Positions 16,579-24,505 of a stretch of DNA of 64,000 bases are shown here, piece after piece. The notes below the pieces were generated by a model, which saw nothing but the letters and a program-made list of their open reading frames with translations, had not been told where the DNA came from and did no database searches. The translations under genes were made by a program, and so were the position numbers. The first letter of the stretch is position 1. Every line of letters begins with the position of its first letter. This DNA comes from Hyphomicrobiales bacterium (GTDB taxonomy: Bacteria > Pseudomonadota > Alphaproteobacteria > Rhizobiales > Rhizobiaceae): assembly GCA_900489925.1 (NCBI GenBank), contig UEHQ01000010.1, positions 119,869-183,868 on the forward strand. The letters run 5' to 3'.

Positions 16579-18717
16579 ATGAACATTGCGACCCCCATCG
16601 AAGCCAAATCCCCGAAGTCCGCAGTCCGGATCGGCCACACCGCCTGTCCGCACGACTGTCCCTCCACCTGCGCGCTGGAAGTGGAGGTCAATGATGACGG
16701 CAGGATCGGCCGCGTGCGTGGGGCAAACGACCACAGCTACACCTCGGGCGTGATCTGCGCCAAGGTCGCCCGATACGCCGAGCGTCTCTACCACCCCGAC
16801 CGTCTGATGCACCCGCTGCGCCGCAAGGGTGCCAAGGGGGCGGGAGAGTGGCAGCAGATTTCCTGGGACGCCGCGCTGGATGAAATCGCCGAAGCCTTTG
16901 TCAAGGCAGAAGCCAGGGATGGCAGCGAGGCGGTCTGGCCTTATTTCTACGCCGGCACCATGGGCTGGGTGCAGCGCGATAGCATCGATCGCCTGCGCCA
17001 TGCCAAGCGCTATTCTGGCTTCTTCTCGTCGATCTGCACCAACCCGGCATGGACCGGCTTCACCATGGCGACAGGCGTGCTGAGAGGCCCGGATCCGCGC
17101 GAAATGGCGCGCACCGATTGCGTCGTCATTTGGGGCACCAACGCCGTCGCCACGCAGGTCAATGTAATGACCCACGCGATCAAGGCGCGCAAGGAACGCG
17201 GCGCCAAGATCGTCGTCATCGATATCTACGACAGCCCGACGATGAAGCAGGCCGATCTGGCGCTCGTCCTCAAGCCGGGCACTGATGCAGCACTCGCCTG
17301 TGCCGTCATGCACATCGCCTTCCGCGACGGCTATGCCGATCGCGCCTACATGGCGAAATACGCTGATGATCCCGCCGGCCTCGAAGCGCATCTGAAAACC
17401 AAGACTCCTGAGTGGGCCGCTGCCATCACCGGCCTTTCGGTCGATGAGATTGAGGCTTTCGGCAAACTCGTTGGCACCACCAAGAAGACCTTCTTCCGTC
17501 TCGGCTACGGATTCACCCGCCAGCGCAACGGCGCGGTCGCCATGCATGCGGCAGCCTCGGTCGCAACCGTTCTCGGCTCCTGGCAATATGAAGGCGGCGG
17601 CGCCTTCCATTCGAACAGCGACATCTTCCGCATGAACAATGCGGAACTGACCGGCAAGTCGATGAAGGATGCCGACATCCGCATGATCGACCAGTCGCAG
17701 ATCGGTCGCGCGCTTACGGGTGACGCCGTGGCGCTCCGCCATCGCGGCCCCGTCACCGCCATGCTGATCCAGAACACCAACCCGGTGAACATCGCGCCGG
17801 AGCAGCGGCTGGTGAAGCGCGGCTTCGCCCGCGACGACCTCTTCGTCGCCGTCCACGAGCAGTTCATGACCGATACCGCCGAGATGGCCGATATCGTCAT
17901 CCCCGCCACCATGTTCGTCGAGCATGACGACATCTACCGTGCAGGCGGCCAGAACCACATCCTGCTCGGTCCGAAGCTCGTCGAGCCGCCGGAGACGGTG
18001 CGCACCAATCTCTTCGTCATCGAGGAACTCGCCAAGCGCCTCGGCGTCGCCGATCGCCCGGGCTTCGGCTTTACGGCGCGCGAGATGATCGACCGCGTTC
18101 TCCAATCGAGCGAGCTGCCGGGCTACGACCATTTCCTCGAGCACAAGTGGTTCGACCGCCAGCCGGAATTCGACGACGCGCATTTCATCAACGGCTTCGC
18201 CCATCCCGACGGACGCTTCCACTTCCGCCCCGACTGGCGCAACCAGCCGGCGCCGAACCGCCCGCCGGAAGCCGTCGGCCTGCTCGGCCTTTATCCGGAG
18301 CTGCCGCAGTTCCCGGATCAGGTCGATGTCATCGAAGTGGCCGATGCCGAGCACCCGTTCCGCCTTGCGACGTCTCCCGCCCGCAATTTCCTGAACTCCA
18401 GCTTCGCCGAGACCAAGACGTCGCGGCAGAAGGAAGGACGGCCGGAGCTTATGATCAATCCTGCCGATGCCGAAGCGCAGGGCATCGCCCACGGCGACCT
18501 CGTCCAGGTCGGCAACGGCAGAGGCGAAGTGCGCCTGCACGCCAAGCTGACGACCGAGGTCAAGCCGGGCGTGCTGATCGCCGAGGGCCTGTGGCCGAAC
18601 AAGGCGCATGTAGACGGCGAAGGCATCAACGTTTTGACCGGCGCCGACCCCGTCGCGCCCTATGGCGGCGCTGCCGTCCACGACAACAAGGTCTGGCTTC
18701 GCAAGGATGCCGCATGA
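16579..18717 (+). CDS. Molybdopterin-dependent oxidoreductase (4Fe-4S, DMSO-reductase superfamily)
   Basis: 712 residues from MNIATPIEAKSPKSAV; a frame 22 codons longer lacks support. The N-terminal iron-sulfur motif is CPHDCPSTC followed about 30 residues later by GVICAKV, binding [4Fe-4S]. Molybdopterin-binding regions follow, including WGTNAVATQVN, KPGTDAALACAV, NTNPVNIAPEQ and the C-terminal aspartate-decarboxylase-like beta-barrel (NPADAEAQGIAHGDLVQV). There is no Tat signal, so it is cytoplasmic. Electron partner and substrate are unknown and no redox subunit is adjacent. It overlaps the Nudix gene by four bases, so the two are translated together. Confidence 0.88.
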   Translation: MNIATPIEAKSPKSAVRIGHTACPHDCPSTCALEVEVNDDGRIGRVRGANDHSYTSGVICAKVARYAERLYHPDRLMHPLRRKGAKGAGEWQQISWDAALDEIAEAFVKAEARDGSEAVWPYFYAGTMGWVQRDSIDRLRHAKRYSGFFSSICTNPAWTGFTMATGVLRGPDPREMARTDCVVIWGTNAVATQVNVMTHAIKARKERGAKIVVIDIYDSPTMKQADLALVLKPGTDAALACAVMHIAFRDGYADRAYMAKYADDPAGLEAHLKTKTPEWAAAITGLSVDEIEAFGKLVGTTKKTFFRLGYGFTRQRNGAVAMHAAASVATVLGSWQYEGGGAFHSNSDIFRMNNAELTGKSMKDADIRMIDQSQIGRALTGDAVALRHRGPVTAMLIQNTNPVNIAPEQRLVKRGFARDDLFVAVHEQFMTDTAEMADIVIPATMFVEHDDIYRAGGQNHILLGPKLVEPPETVRTNLFVIEELAKRLGVADRPGFGFTAREMIDRVLQSSELPGYDHFLEHKWFDRQPEFDDAHFINGFAHPDGRFHFRPDWRNQPAPNRPPEAVGLLGLYPELPQFPDQVDVIEVADAEHPFRLATSPARNFLNSSFAETKTSRQKEGRPELMINPADAEAQGIAHGDLVQVGNGRGEVRLHAKLTTEVKPGVLIAEGLWPNKAHVDGEGINVLTGADPVAPYGGAAVHDNKVWLRKDAA

Positions 18718-19313
18718 CGAAGTTTGAAAAGGCAAAGGCCGAGATCGTCCAGGATAAGACGCTCTCGGATGGTTGGACGCGGCTCAGCAACTACGAGATC
18801 GACTACACGGATTCGCAAGGCGAGACCCATCGCCTGCATCGCGAGGTCTACCACCGCACCCCGGCGGCAACGATCCTACTTCACGATCCCAAACGCGACA
18901 CGGTGGTACTGGTCCGGCAGTTTCGTCTTCCGGCCCAGCTTCATGGCGAGCCTGCATGGATCCTTGAAACGCCGGCGGGCCTGCTCGATGGCGAGGAGCC
19001 CGAAGCGGCCATTCGACGCGAAGCGATGGAGGAAACCGGCTTCCGTGTCCGCGATATCAGTTTTCTCTTCAAGGCCTACAGTTCGCCAGGTTCCAGCACC
19101 GAAGTCGTCCACTTCTTCGCTGCCTTGATCGACACGGAGGATCGCGTCTCGAATGGTGGCGGACTGGCGGAAGAACATGAGGACATCGAAGTCGTCGAGG
19201 TCCCCCTCGATGAAGCGCTGGCGATGATCGGGACCGGTGAGATCGTGGATTTCAAGACGATCATGCTGCTGCAATGGGCGGCGTTGAACAGAGGTGCCCT
19301 GAATAAGCCTTGA
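18714..19313 (+). CDS. Nudix hydrolase, NudK/ADP-ribose pyrophosphatase type
   Basis: 199 residues starting MTKFEKAKAEIVQDKTLSDG at the ATGA overlap with the molybdoenzyme gene. The frame extends far upstream, but that part is an out-of-frame shadow of the molybdoenzyme. The Nudix box is ETPAGLLDGEEPEAAIRREA followed by MEETGF, matching the NudK/NudF style AGLLD. Other features are VLVRQFRLPA and SPGSSTEVVHFF. The family cleaves nucleotide sugars (GDP-mannose, ADP-ribose) to a nucleoside monophosphate and sugar phosphate. The substrate assignment is inference. Why it is coupled to a molybdoenzyme is not evident. Confidence 0.88.
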   Translation: MTKFEKAKAEIVQDKTLSDGWTRLSNYEIDYTDSQGETHRLHREVYHRTPAATILLHDPKRDTVVLVRQFRLPAQLHGEPAWILETPAGLLDGEEPEAAIRREAMEETGFRVRDISFLFKAYSSPGSSTEVVHFFAALIDTEDRVSNGGGLAEEHEDIEVVEVPLDEALAMIGTGEIVDFKTIMLLQWAALNRGALNKP

Positions 19314-19326
19314 GGGGTTCATTCGG

Positions 19327-19363
19327 CTGTCATGAATCGGGACTATCCGCTCCGGCTTGTCAT
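19327..19363 (+). promoter_or_regulatory. PHO-box-like half-sites upstream of phnM
   Basis: CTGTCAT (19327-19333) and TTGTCAT (19357-19363) match the 7-bp PhoB half-site. They lie 30 bp apart in the 76-bp gap before phnM. The canonical spacing is 11 bp, so this is not a normal PHO box, although the target gene makes Pho control plausible. Confidence 0.35.
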
Positions 19364-19389
19364 AATTCCCACCTGCAAGGAGAAAGCCG

Positions 19390-20553
19390 ATGTGGCTCAG
19401 CAATTTCACGATCGTTCTGCCAGATGAGGTCGTGAACAACGGCTCGGTGCGCATCGAGGATGGCGTCATTGCCGAGATCCGGCCGGAGGTCGTCGCGAAT
19501 GCTGCGATTGATGGCGAAGGCCGTCTGTTGATGCCGGGCTTCGTCGATCTGCACGGTGACATGATCGAGCGCGAGATTGCACCGCGCCCCAATGCGATGA
19601 TGCCGATCGATTTCGGCATCCACGAGCTGGACAAGAAGCTCGCAGCGCATGGCGTGACCACGGCCTATGCCGCTGTCTCCTTCGCGACGGAAAGTGTCTA
19701 TGGCCACGTGCGTTCGCTGGAGACGACCTGCGCCGTCATCGAGGGTGTCAGTCGCCTGAAGGACAGCCTGCTTATCGATCACCGCGTTCACGCCCGCTAC
19801 GAGATCACCAATATCGGCGCCGCACCGGCGCTTGAGAAGCTGCTGGATGCCGGTCATGTCGATATGGTGTCGCTGACCGACCATACGCCGGGGCAGGGCC
19901 AGTACAACAACATCCAGAGCTATATTCTGAGCATTGCCGAGCGCCGTGCCATCTCCGAGGAAATGGCGGCGGAGATGGTCGCCAAGCGCATCGCCATGCG
20001 CAACAATCCCGAGATCGAGACCACGCTCCGCCATATCGTCGACCTGTCGCTGCGCCATAAGCTGTCGCTCGCCTCGCATGATGATGACAGCGCCGAGAAG
20101 GTCGCCGAAATGCATGATATGGGCGTCACCATCAGCGAATTCCCGGTGACGCTGCCGGCTGCAGAGGAAGCGCGTCGCCGCGGCCTGTGGACGCTGATGG
20201 GTGCGCCGAATGCGCTTCGCGGTCAGTCCATGTCCGGCAACCTGAGTGCGCTCGATGCGGCCCGCGCCGGTCTGCTGTCGGTCATCGCCGCCGACTATCA
20301 TCCGGCCGCCTTCGTGCCCGGCATCTTCAAGATCGCCGCCGAAACCAACCTTCCGACTGCGGTAGCCATGGCGACCAAGAATGCGGCACGCTCGGCTGGC
20401 CTCCTCGATCGCGGCGAGATTGCTGTCGGCCAGCGCGCCGATCTGGTCGTGGTCGAGCCGGGCGAGGTTCACCGCATCCGCGCCACCTTCCGTAGCGGTC
20501 GCTTCGTCTACAGCGACGGCACGTTGCACCAGCCACGGTCGCTGGCAGCGTAA
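19390..20553 (+). CDS. phnM: Alpha-D-ribose 1-methylphosphonate 5-triphosphate diphosphatase
   Basis: 387 residues. It is an amidohydrolase-superfamily enzyme that removes diphosphate from ribose-1-methylphosphonate-5-triphosphate in the C-P lyase route. Family marks are MLSNFT-like start, PGFVDLHGDMIEREIAPRP (metal ligands; HGD in place of HxH), the metal-binding central lysine/histidine region, SLTDHTPGQGQY, and LSLASHDDD. The C-terminal region GEIAVGQRADLVVVEPG completes the beta-barrel. No other phn genes are adjacent, so this is an orphan or second copy. It is followed by a hairpin at 20567-20595 shared with purN. Confidence 0.93.
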   Translation: MWLSNFTIVLPDEVVNNGSVRIEDGVIAEIRPEVVANAAIDGEGRLLMPGFVDLHGDMIEREIAPRPNAMMPIDFGIHELDKKLAAHGVTTAYAAVSFATESVYGHVRSLETTCAVIEGVSRLKDSLLIDHRVHARYEITNIGAAPALEKLLDAGHVDMVSLTDHTPGQGQYNNIQSYILSIAERRAISEEMAAEMVAKRIAMRNNPEIETTLRHIVDLSLRHKLSLASHDDDSAEKVAEMHDMGVTISEFPVTLPAAEEARRRGLWTLMGAPNALRGQSMSGNLSALDAARAGLLSVIAADYHPAAFVPGIFKIAAETNLPTAVAMATKNAARSAGLLDRGEIAVGQRADLVVVEPGEVHRIRATFRSGRFVYSDGTLHQPRSLAA

Positions 20554-20566
20554 GCAAGCGTCAAAA

Positions 20567-20595
20567 GATTTGGGCCCAATCTCCGGGCCCAAATC
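20567..20595 (-). terminator. Hairpin terminator downstream of purN (and phnM)
   Basis: Perfect 11-bp stem GATTTGGGCCC / GGGCCCAAATC with a 7-base loop. Read on the minus strand it is followed by TTTT, supporting termination of purN. On the plus strand no T-run follows, so phnM termination here is less sure. Confidence 0.75.
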
Positions 20596-20622
20596 GCAAA
20601 CTCTGAACTACTCTCTTGAGTT

Positions 20623-21297
20623 TCAGGCTCTGTCGCCGATCAGCGATACGACCTGGCCGCCCACGGAAGATACCGGATTACCGCCGCTACTGACAGCCTT
20701 GCCACCTTCCATCCGCACCTTGCCCTCGGCAAACAGCCTGAGTGCCTGCGGATAGATCTGGTGCTCGACGGTCAGAACGCGCGCTGCCAGCGTGTCAGCC
20801 GTATCGTCGGAGAGAACCGGCACGGCAGCCTGGCCGATAACAGGACCTTCATCCATGCCCTCGGTGACGAAATGCACGGTGCAGCCGGCGATCCGCATAC
20901 CGGCATCGATCGCACGCTGATGCGTATGCAGGCCGGGAAACAGCGGCAGCAGGGAAGGGTGGATGTTGATCATCCGACCCTCGTAGCGTTGGATGAACGC
21001 ACCGCTCAGCAGTCGCATATAGCCTGCAAGGCAGAGAATATCCGGTGACAATTCGTCGAGTGCCGCGAAGATCGCCTCTTCGTGAGCTTCCTTGCTGGCG
21101 TAGTCCTTGCGCGGAAAGGCGAAGGTCGCGATGCCCTCGGCAGCCGCCTTGGCCAGCCCGCCGGCATCGGCCTTGTCGGAGATGACACCGACGATCTCGG
21201 CCGGATAATCACCGGCCTTGGCGGCCGCGACCAGCGCCATCATGTTGGAGCCGCCGCCGGAGATGAAGACGACGGCGCGTTTGCGCGGTAACGTCAT
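20623..21297 (-). CDS. purN: Phosphoribosylglycinamide formyltransferase
   Basis: 224 residues. It transfers formyl from 10-formyl-THF to GAR, step three of purine synthesis. Motifs are [14 protein letters not shown] (phosphoribosyl loop), [13 protein letters not shown] (catalytic Asn and His), and [15 protein letters not shown] (catalytic Asp). The C-terminal ~25 residues are a lineage-specific tail. Its start overlaps the purM stop by ATGA (21294-21297), so two consecutive-pathway enzymes are translationally coupled. Confidence 0.97.
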   Translation of the reverse strand: MTLPRKRAVVFISGGGSNMMALVAAAKAGDYPAEIVGVISDKADAGGLAKAAAEGIATFAFPRKDYASKEAHEEAIFAALDELSPDILCLAGYMRLLSGAFIQRYEGRMINIHPSLLPLFPGLHTHQRAIDAGMRIAGCTVHFVTEGMDEGPVIGQAAVPVLSDDTADTLAARVLTVEHQIYPQALRLFAEGKVRMEGGKAVSSGGNPVSSVGGQVVSLIGDRA

Positions 21298-22367
21298 ATG
21301 GCGAGCGTACCCTTGTAGAGCGTGCCGCCGGCGCCTTCAGCGCGAGCGATCATCCGGCCGAGCCGCACGACGTTTTCGCCCTGGGCTTCCAGCGCCGAAA
21401 TGACGGTGTCGGCGTTCTCGGCCGAAACGACGGCGATCATGCCGATGCCGCAGTTGAAGGTGCGCAGCATCTCGTTCGCCTCGACGCCGCCGGTCTTCGA
21501 CAGCCAGGAGAATACGGCCGGAACCTTGACGGCGGTAAGATCGATCTCGGCGGCGAGGTGCTTCGGCAGCACACGCGGAATGTTTTCGGGGAAGCCGCCG
21601 CCGGTGATGTGCGCCAGCGCCTTGATCGCGCCGGTCTCGCGGATCACGCTCAGGAGCTGCTTCACGTAGATGCGGGTTGGCGTCAGCAGGGCTTCACCCA
21701 GTGTCTTGCCGTCGGCAAACGGTGCCGGTTCGCTCCAGTCGAGGCCGGAAATGCCGACGATCTTGCGCACAAGTGAGAAGCCGTTGGAGTGAACGCCCGA
21801 GGAGGCGAGGCCGAGGATGACGTCGCCTTCGCCAATGTCACCGGAAGGCAGCAGCTTGCCGCGTTCGGCCGCACCCACGGCAAAGCCGGCCAGATCGTAG
21901 TCGCCGGAGGAGTACATGCCCGGCATTTCGGCGGTCTCGCCACCGATCAGCGCGCAGCCCGCATCACGGCAGCCGGCTGCGATGCCTTCGACGATCGCCG
22001 CACCCTGATCCGGATCGAGTTTGCCGGTCGCGAAATAGTCGAGGAAGAACAGTGGTTCCGCACCCTGCACGACGAGGTCGTTGACGCACATGGCAACGAG
22101 GTCGATCCCGACCGTGTCATGATAATCAGCGTCGATCGCGATCTTCAGCTTGGTGCCGACGCCGTCGTTGGCAGCAACCAGAACCGGATCGGTGAAACCG
22201 GCTGCCTTGAGGTCGAAGAGGCCGCCGAAACCGCCGATCTCGCCATCGGCGCCGGGGCGGCGGGTCGAGCGCACAGCGGGCTTGATCTTTTCGACGAGAA
22301 GGTTGCCAGCGTCGATATCCACGCCTGCGTCGCTATAGGTCAGGCCGTTCTTTCCAGACTGGCTCAT
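21294..22367 (-). CDS. purM: Phosphoribosylformylglycinamidine cyclo-ligase
   Basis: 357 residues from [19 protein letters not shown], preceded by GGAGAGC at good spacing. The frame extends 59 codons upstream without family similarity. It forms AIR from FGAM with ATP, step five of purine synthesis. Motifs are [19 protein letters not shown] (ATP-binding Lys), [30 protein letters not shown] and [16 protein letters not shown]. It is first of the purMN operon and divergent from a PerM-type permease gene; TTGCAT repeats lie in the shared promoter region. Confidence 0.97.
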   Translation of the reverse strand: MSQSGKNGLTYSDAGVDIDAGNLLVEKIKPAVRSTRRPGADGEIGGFGGLFDLKAAGFTDPVLVAANDGVGTKLKIAIDADYHDTVGIDLVAMCVNDLVVQGAEPLFFLDYFATGKLDPDQGAAIVEGIAAGCRDAGCALIGGETAEMPGMYSSGDYDLAGFAVGAAERGKLLPSGDIGEGDVILGLASSGVHSNGFSLVRKIVGISGLDWSEPAPFADGKTLGEALLTPTRIYVKQLLSVIRETGAIKALAHITGGGFPENIPRVLPKHLAAEIDLTAVKVPAVFSWLSKTGGVEANEMLRTFNCGIGMIAVVSAENADTVISALEAQGENVVRLGRMIARAEGAGGTLYKGTLAI

Positions 22368-22427
22368 GCTGCTCTCCGATGGCTGTCTTCGAGGCGGGAA
22401 ATATCCCCGCGTCACATGCGGTCGCAA

Positions 22428-22462
22428 TTGCATGGCGAGGGCGTTTATGCAAGGGATTGCAT
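22428..22462. repeat. Three TTGCAT elements in the purM/permease divergent region
   Basis: TTGCAT occurs at 22428-22433, inverted at 22447-22452, and again at 22457-22462. The last two form a perfect ATGCAA-GGGA-TTGCAT palindrome. The first and third are embedded in the direct repeat ATTGCATGG at 29-bp spacing. They sit 60-95 bp upstream of purM. They could be an operator cluster; chance is not excluded. Confidence 0.4.
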
Positions 22463-22608
22463 GGAGAAAGCCCCAATTTCCCGCTATTTTGACCGAGGCA
22501 TTCGGGATTTTAAGCGCCGGGGTTGACCATTCTCGCAGCTGCATCCTATGTGGCTCGAAGGCCGCACCGAGGTGTCGCGGCCAAGCGGCGGCCGATCAGA
22601 GGTATGTG

Positions 22609-23730
22609 ATGCCACAGCAGGTTAGCGGGGCAGGTCTCAAGCGCCAGGTCATCTTCTGGCTGATCGTGCTCGCCTTCTTCATTGCGTTTCTTTTTGTCTT
22701 CAGCTCGATCCTGCTGCCGTTCCTCGCGGGCATGGCGCTCGCCTATTTTCTGGATCCGGTCGCCGATCGGCTTGAGCGCCTGGGCCTCAGCCGGTTGATG
22801 GCCACGATCGTCATTCTTATTTCCTTCGTGATCCTGATCGTGCTTGCATTGATGATCCTCATTCCGATCCTTGCAAGCCAGTTCACCGATTTTGCGGGCC
22901 GATTGCCCGGCTATATCGATCAGCTGCAGAAGTTCATCGCCAAGTCTCAGGATTCCCTTCTGCCGGACTGGATCAAGAGCCAGCTTGGAACGATCAAGAA
23001 CAATTTCTCGGAAATCCTGTCGCAGGGTTTCGGCCTGCTCACAGGGCTCTTCAGTCAGGTCTGGAGCTCCGGCCTTGCCGTCGTCAACGTGATTTCGCTG
23101 ATGATCGTCACGCCGGTGGTTGCCTTCTACATGCTGCTGGATTGGGATCGCATGGTCGCCAATATCGACAAATATATCCCTCGCGACTATGTCGACAACG
23201 TCCACCAGATCATGCACGAGATCGATCAGGCAATTGCCGGTTTCATCCGCGGGCAAGGATCTTTGTGCCTCATCCTCGGCATCTGGTACGCGGTCGGCCT
23301 GTCGCTGGTCGGTCTCAATTTCGGCCTGTTGATCGGCCTCTTCGCGGGCATGATCAGCTTCATTCCCTATGTGGGGTCCATGGTCGGCCTGGTTCTGGCG
23401 GTCGGCGTGGCCATCGTCCAATTCTGGCCTGACTATATCTGGGTCGGCGCCGTGCTTGCCGTCTTCTTCAGCGGCCAGTTCATGGAGGGCAATATCCTGC
23501 AGCCGAAGCTCGTCGGTCACAGTGTTGGCCTGCACCCCGTGTGGCTGATGTTTGCGCTGTTTGCCTTCGGTGCTCTGTTCGGCTTCGTCGGCCTGCTGGT
23601 CGCGGTGCCCGCCGCCGCTGCCGTCGGCGTGCTTGTTCGTTTCGCGCTTTCGCGCTACCTTCAAAGCGATCTTTATGCTGGCGCGGCGAAGCCCGGCCAG
23701 ATCAGGAAGACAAAAGCTGATCCCAAATGA
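22609..23730 (+). CDS. AI-2E transporter family (PerM-like) membrane permease
   Basis: 373 residues from MPQQVSGAGLKRQVIF, with AGAGG upstream; the longer frame crosses the purM promoter and is not favoured. About seven to eight membrane helices are predicted: two at the N-terminus (FWLIVLAFFIAFLFVF and a second), a long amphipathic central region (PGYIDQLQKFIAKSQ), then a C-terminal helical bundle with GLFAGMISFIPYVGSM. Family members export small molecules (AI-2 in TqsA) or ions; the substrate here is unknown. It overlaps hdaA by ATGA, which links it to the DnaA-regulator gene as in other alphaproteobacteria. Confidence 0.9.
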   Translation: MPQQVSGAGLKRQVIFWLIVLAFFIAFLFVFSSILLPFLAGMALAYFLDPVADRLERLGLSRLMATIVILISFVILIVLALMILIPILASQFTDFAGRLPGYIDQLQKFIAKSQDSLLPDWIKSQLGTIKNNFSEILSQGFGLLTGLFSQVWSSGLAVVNVISLMIVTPVVAFYMLLDWDRMVANIDKYIPRDYVDNVHQIMHEIDQAIAGFIRGQGSLCLILGIWYAVGLSLVGLNFGLLIGLFAGMISFIPYVGSMVGLVLAVGVAIVQFWPDYIWVGAVLAVFFSGQFMEGNILQPKLVGHSVGLHPVWLMFALFAFGALFGFVGLLVAVPAAAAVGVLVRFALSRYLQSDLYAGAAKPGQIRKTKADPK

Positions 23731-24440
23731 CTGACGTGAAAACCGCCGATTCAAGGCGCAAGGCTGTTGAGCAGCTTCCCCTGGCATTTTCGCACGATGC
23801 CGCGACCGGTCGCGACGATCTGCTGATCTCGGAGCGGCTGGCCGCTGCCGTGTCGATCGTTGATGCCTGGCCACAATGGCCGTCGCCGGTGGTCATTCTT
23901 GCGGGGCCTGTCGGTTCGGGGAAAACGCATCTGGCGAATATCTGGAAGGAGCACAGCGGCGCGGTTTCCATCCACCCGAAGCCAGGCGCGAATGCTGCCG
24001 TGGCGGCCGCCAGCAACCCGGTGTTGTTCGAAGATGTCGACCGTGTGGGCTTCGACGACACAGAACTCTTCCATGTCATCAACAGCGTCCGGGAAAACGG
24101 CAACAGCCTGCTGATGACGAGCCGTCTCTGGCCGATGTCCTGGCCGGTGGAGCTGGCCGATCTGCGCTCTCGCCTGAAGGCAGCAACCGTCGTCGAAATC
24201 GGTGAGCCAGACGAAGATCTCTTGTCCCAGGTGATCGTCAAGCTCTTCTCCGACCGACAGCTTTATATAGATGACAAGCTCGTTCTCTATATTGTCGCCA
24301 GGATGGAACGGTCACTGAACGCTGCCCAGACGATTGTCGAGAGGCTGGATCGCCTTGCGCTGTCGAGGGGTACCAAGATCACCCGGTCGCTGGCTGCCGA
24401 AGTGTTGAATGAATTGGGCAATTCCGACCCGGCTGATTGA
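23727..24440 (+). CDS. hdaA: DnaA-related regulator HdaA (AAA+ domain only)
   Basis: 237 residues. The N-terminus EQLPLAFSHDAATGRDDLL carries the QLPLxF clamp-binding peptide used by Hda proteins to bind the DNA polymerase sliding clamp. AAA+ follows: Walker A GPVGSGKTH, a degenerate Walker B VLFEDVDRV, and the sensor region LLMTSRLWP. There is no DnaA DNA-binding domain. HdaA promotes hydrolysis of DnaA-bound ATP to limit re-initiation of replication. It lies downstream of, and is coupled to, the PerM-like gene, upstream of ppk. Its stop codon abuts the PHO box of ppk. Confidence 0.92.
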   Translation: MTDVKTADSRRKAVEQLPLAFSHDAATGRDDLLISERLAAAVSIVDAWPQWPSPVVILAGPVGSGKTHLANIWKEHSGAVSIHPKPGANAAVAAASNPVLFEDVDRVGFDDTELFHVINSVRENGNSLLMTSRLWPMSWPVELADLRSRLKAATVVEIGEPDEDLLSQVIVKLFSDRQLYIDDKLVLYIVARMERSLNAAQTIVERLDRLALSRGTKITRSLAAEVLNELGNSDPAD

Positions 24441-24472
24441 CTGTCACAGTTCCGTCGTGAAACTGATATAAT
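24441..24472 (+). promoter_or_regulatory. PHO box and -10 element of the ppk promoter
   Basis: CTGTCAC (24441-24447), CCGTCGT (24452-24458) and CTGATAT (24463-24469) are three direct 7-bp repeats at exact 11-bp spacing. They match the PhoB half-site CTGTCAT at 6, 5 and 5 of 7 positions. A perfect TATAAT lies at 24467-24472, overlapping the third repeat and 8 bp after the second. This is the geometry of a PhoB-activated promoter that lacks a -35. It is 34 bp upstream of the ppk ATG. Confidence 0.65.
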
Positions 24473-24505
24473 TCGCTTGGCCGAACGAAACGGGGCAAAA
24501 ATACC

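Noticed and set aside
16090..18735. Very long open frame on the minus strand opposite the molybdoenzyme gene
   Set aside because: It is a shadow in GC-rich coding DNA: it overlaps rlmJ and the molybdoenzyme, has no recognisable motifs and an implausible composition.
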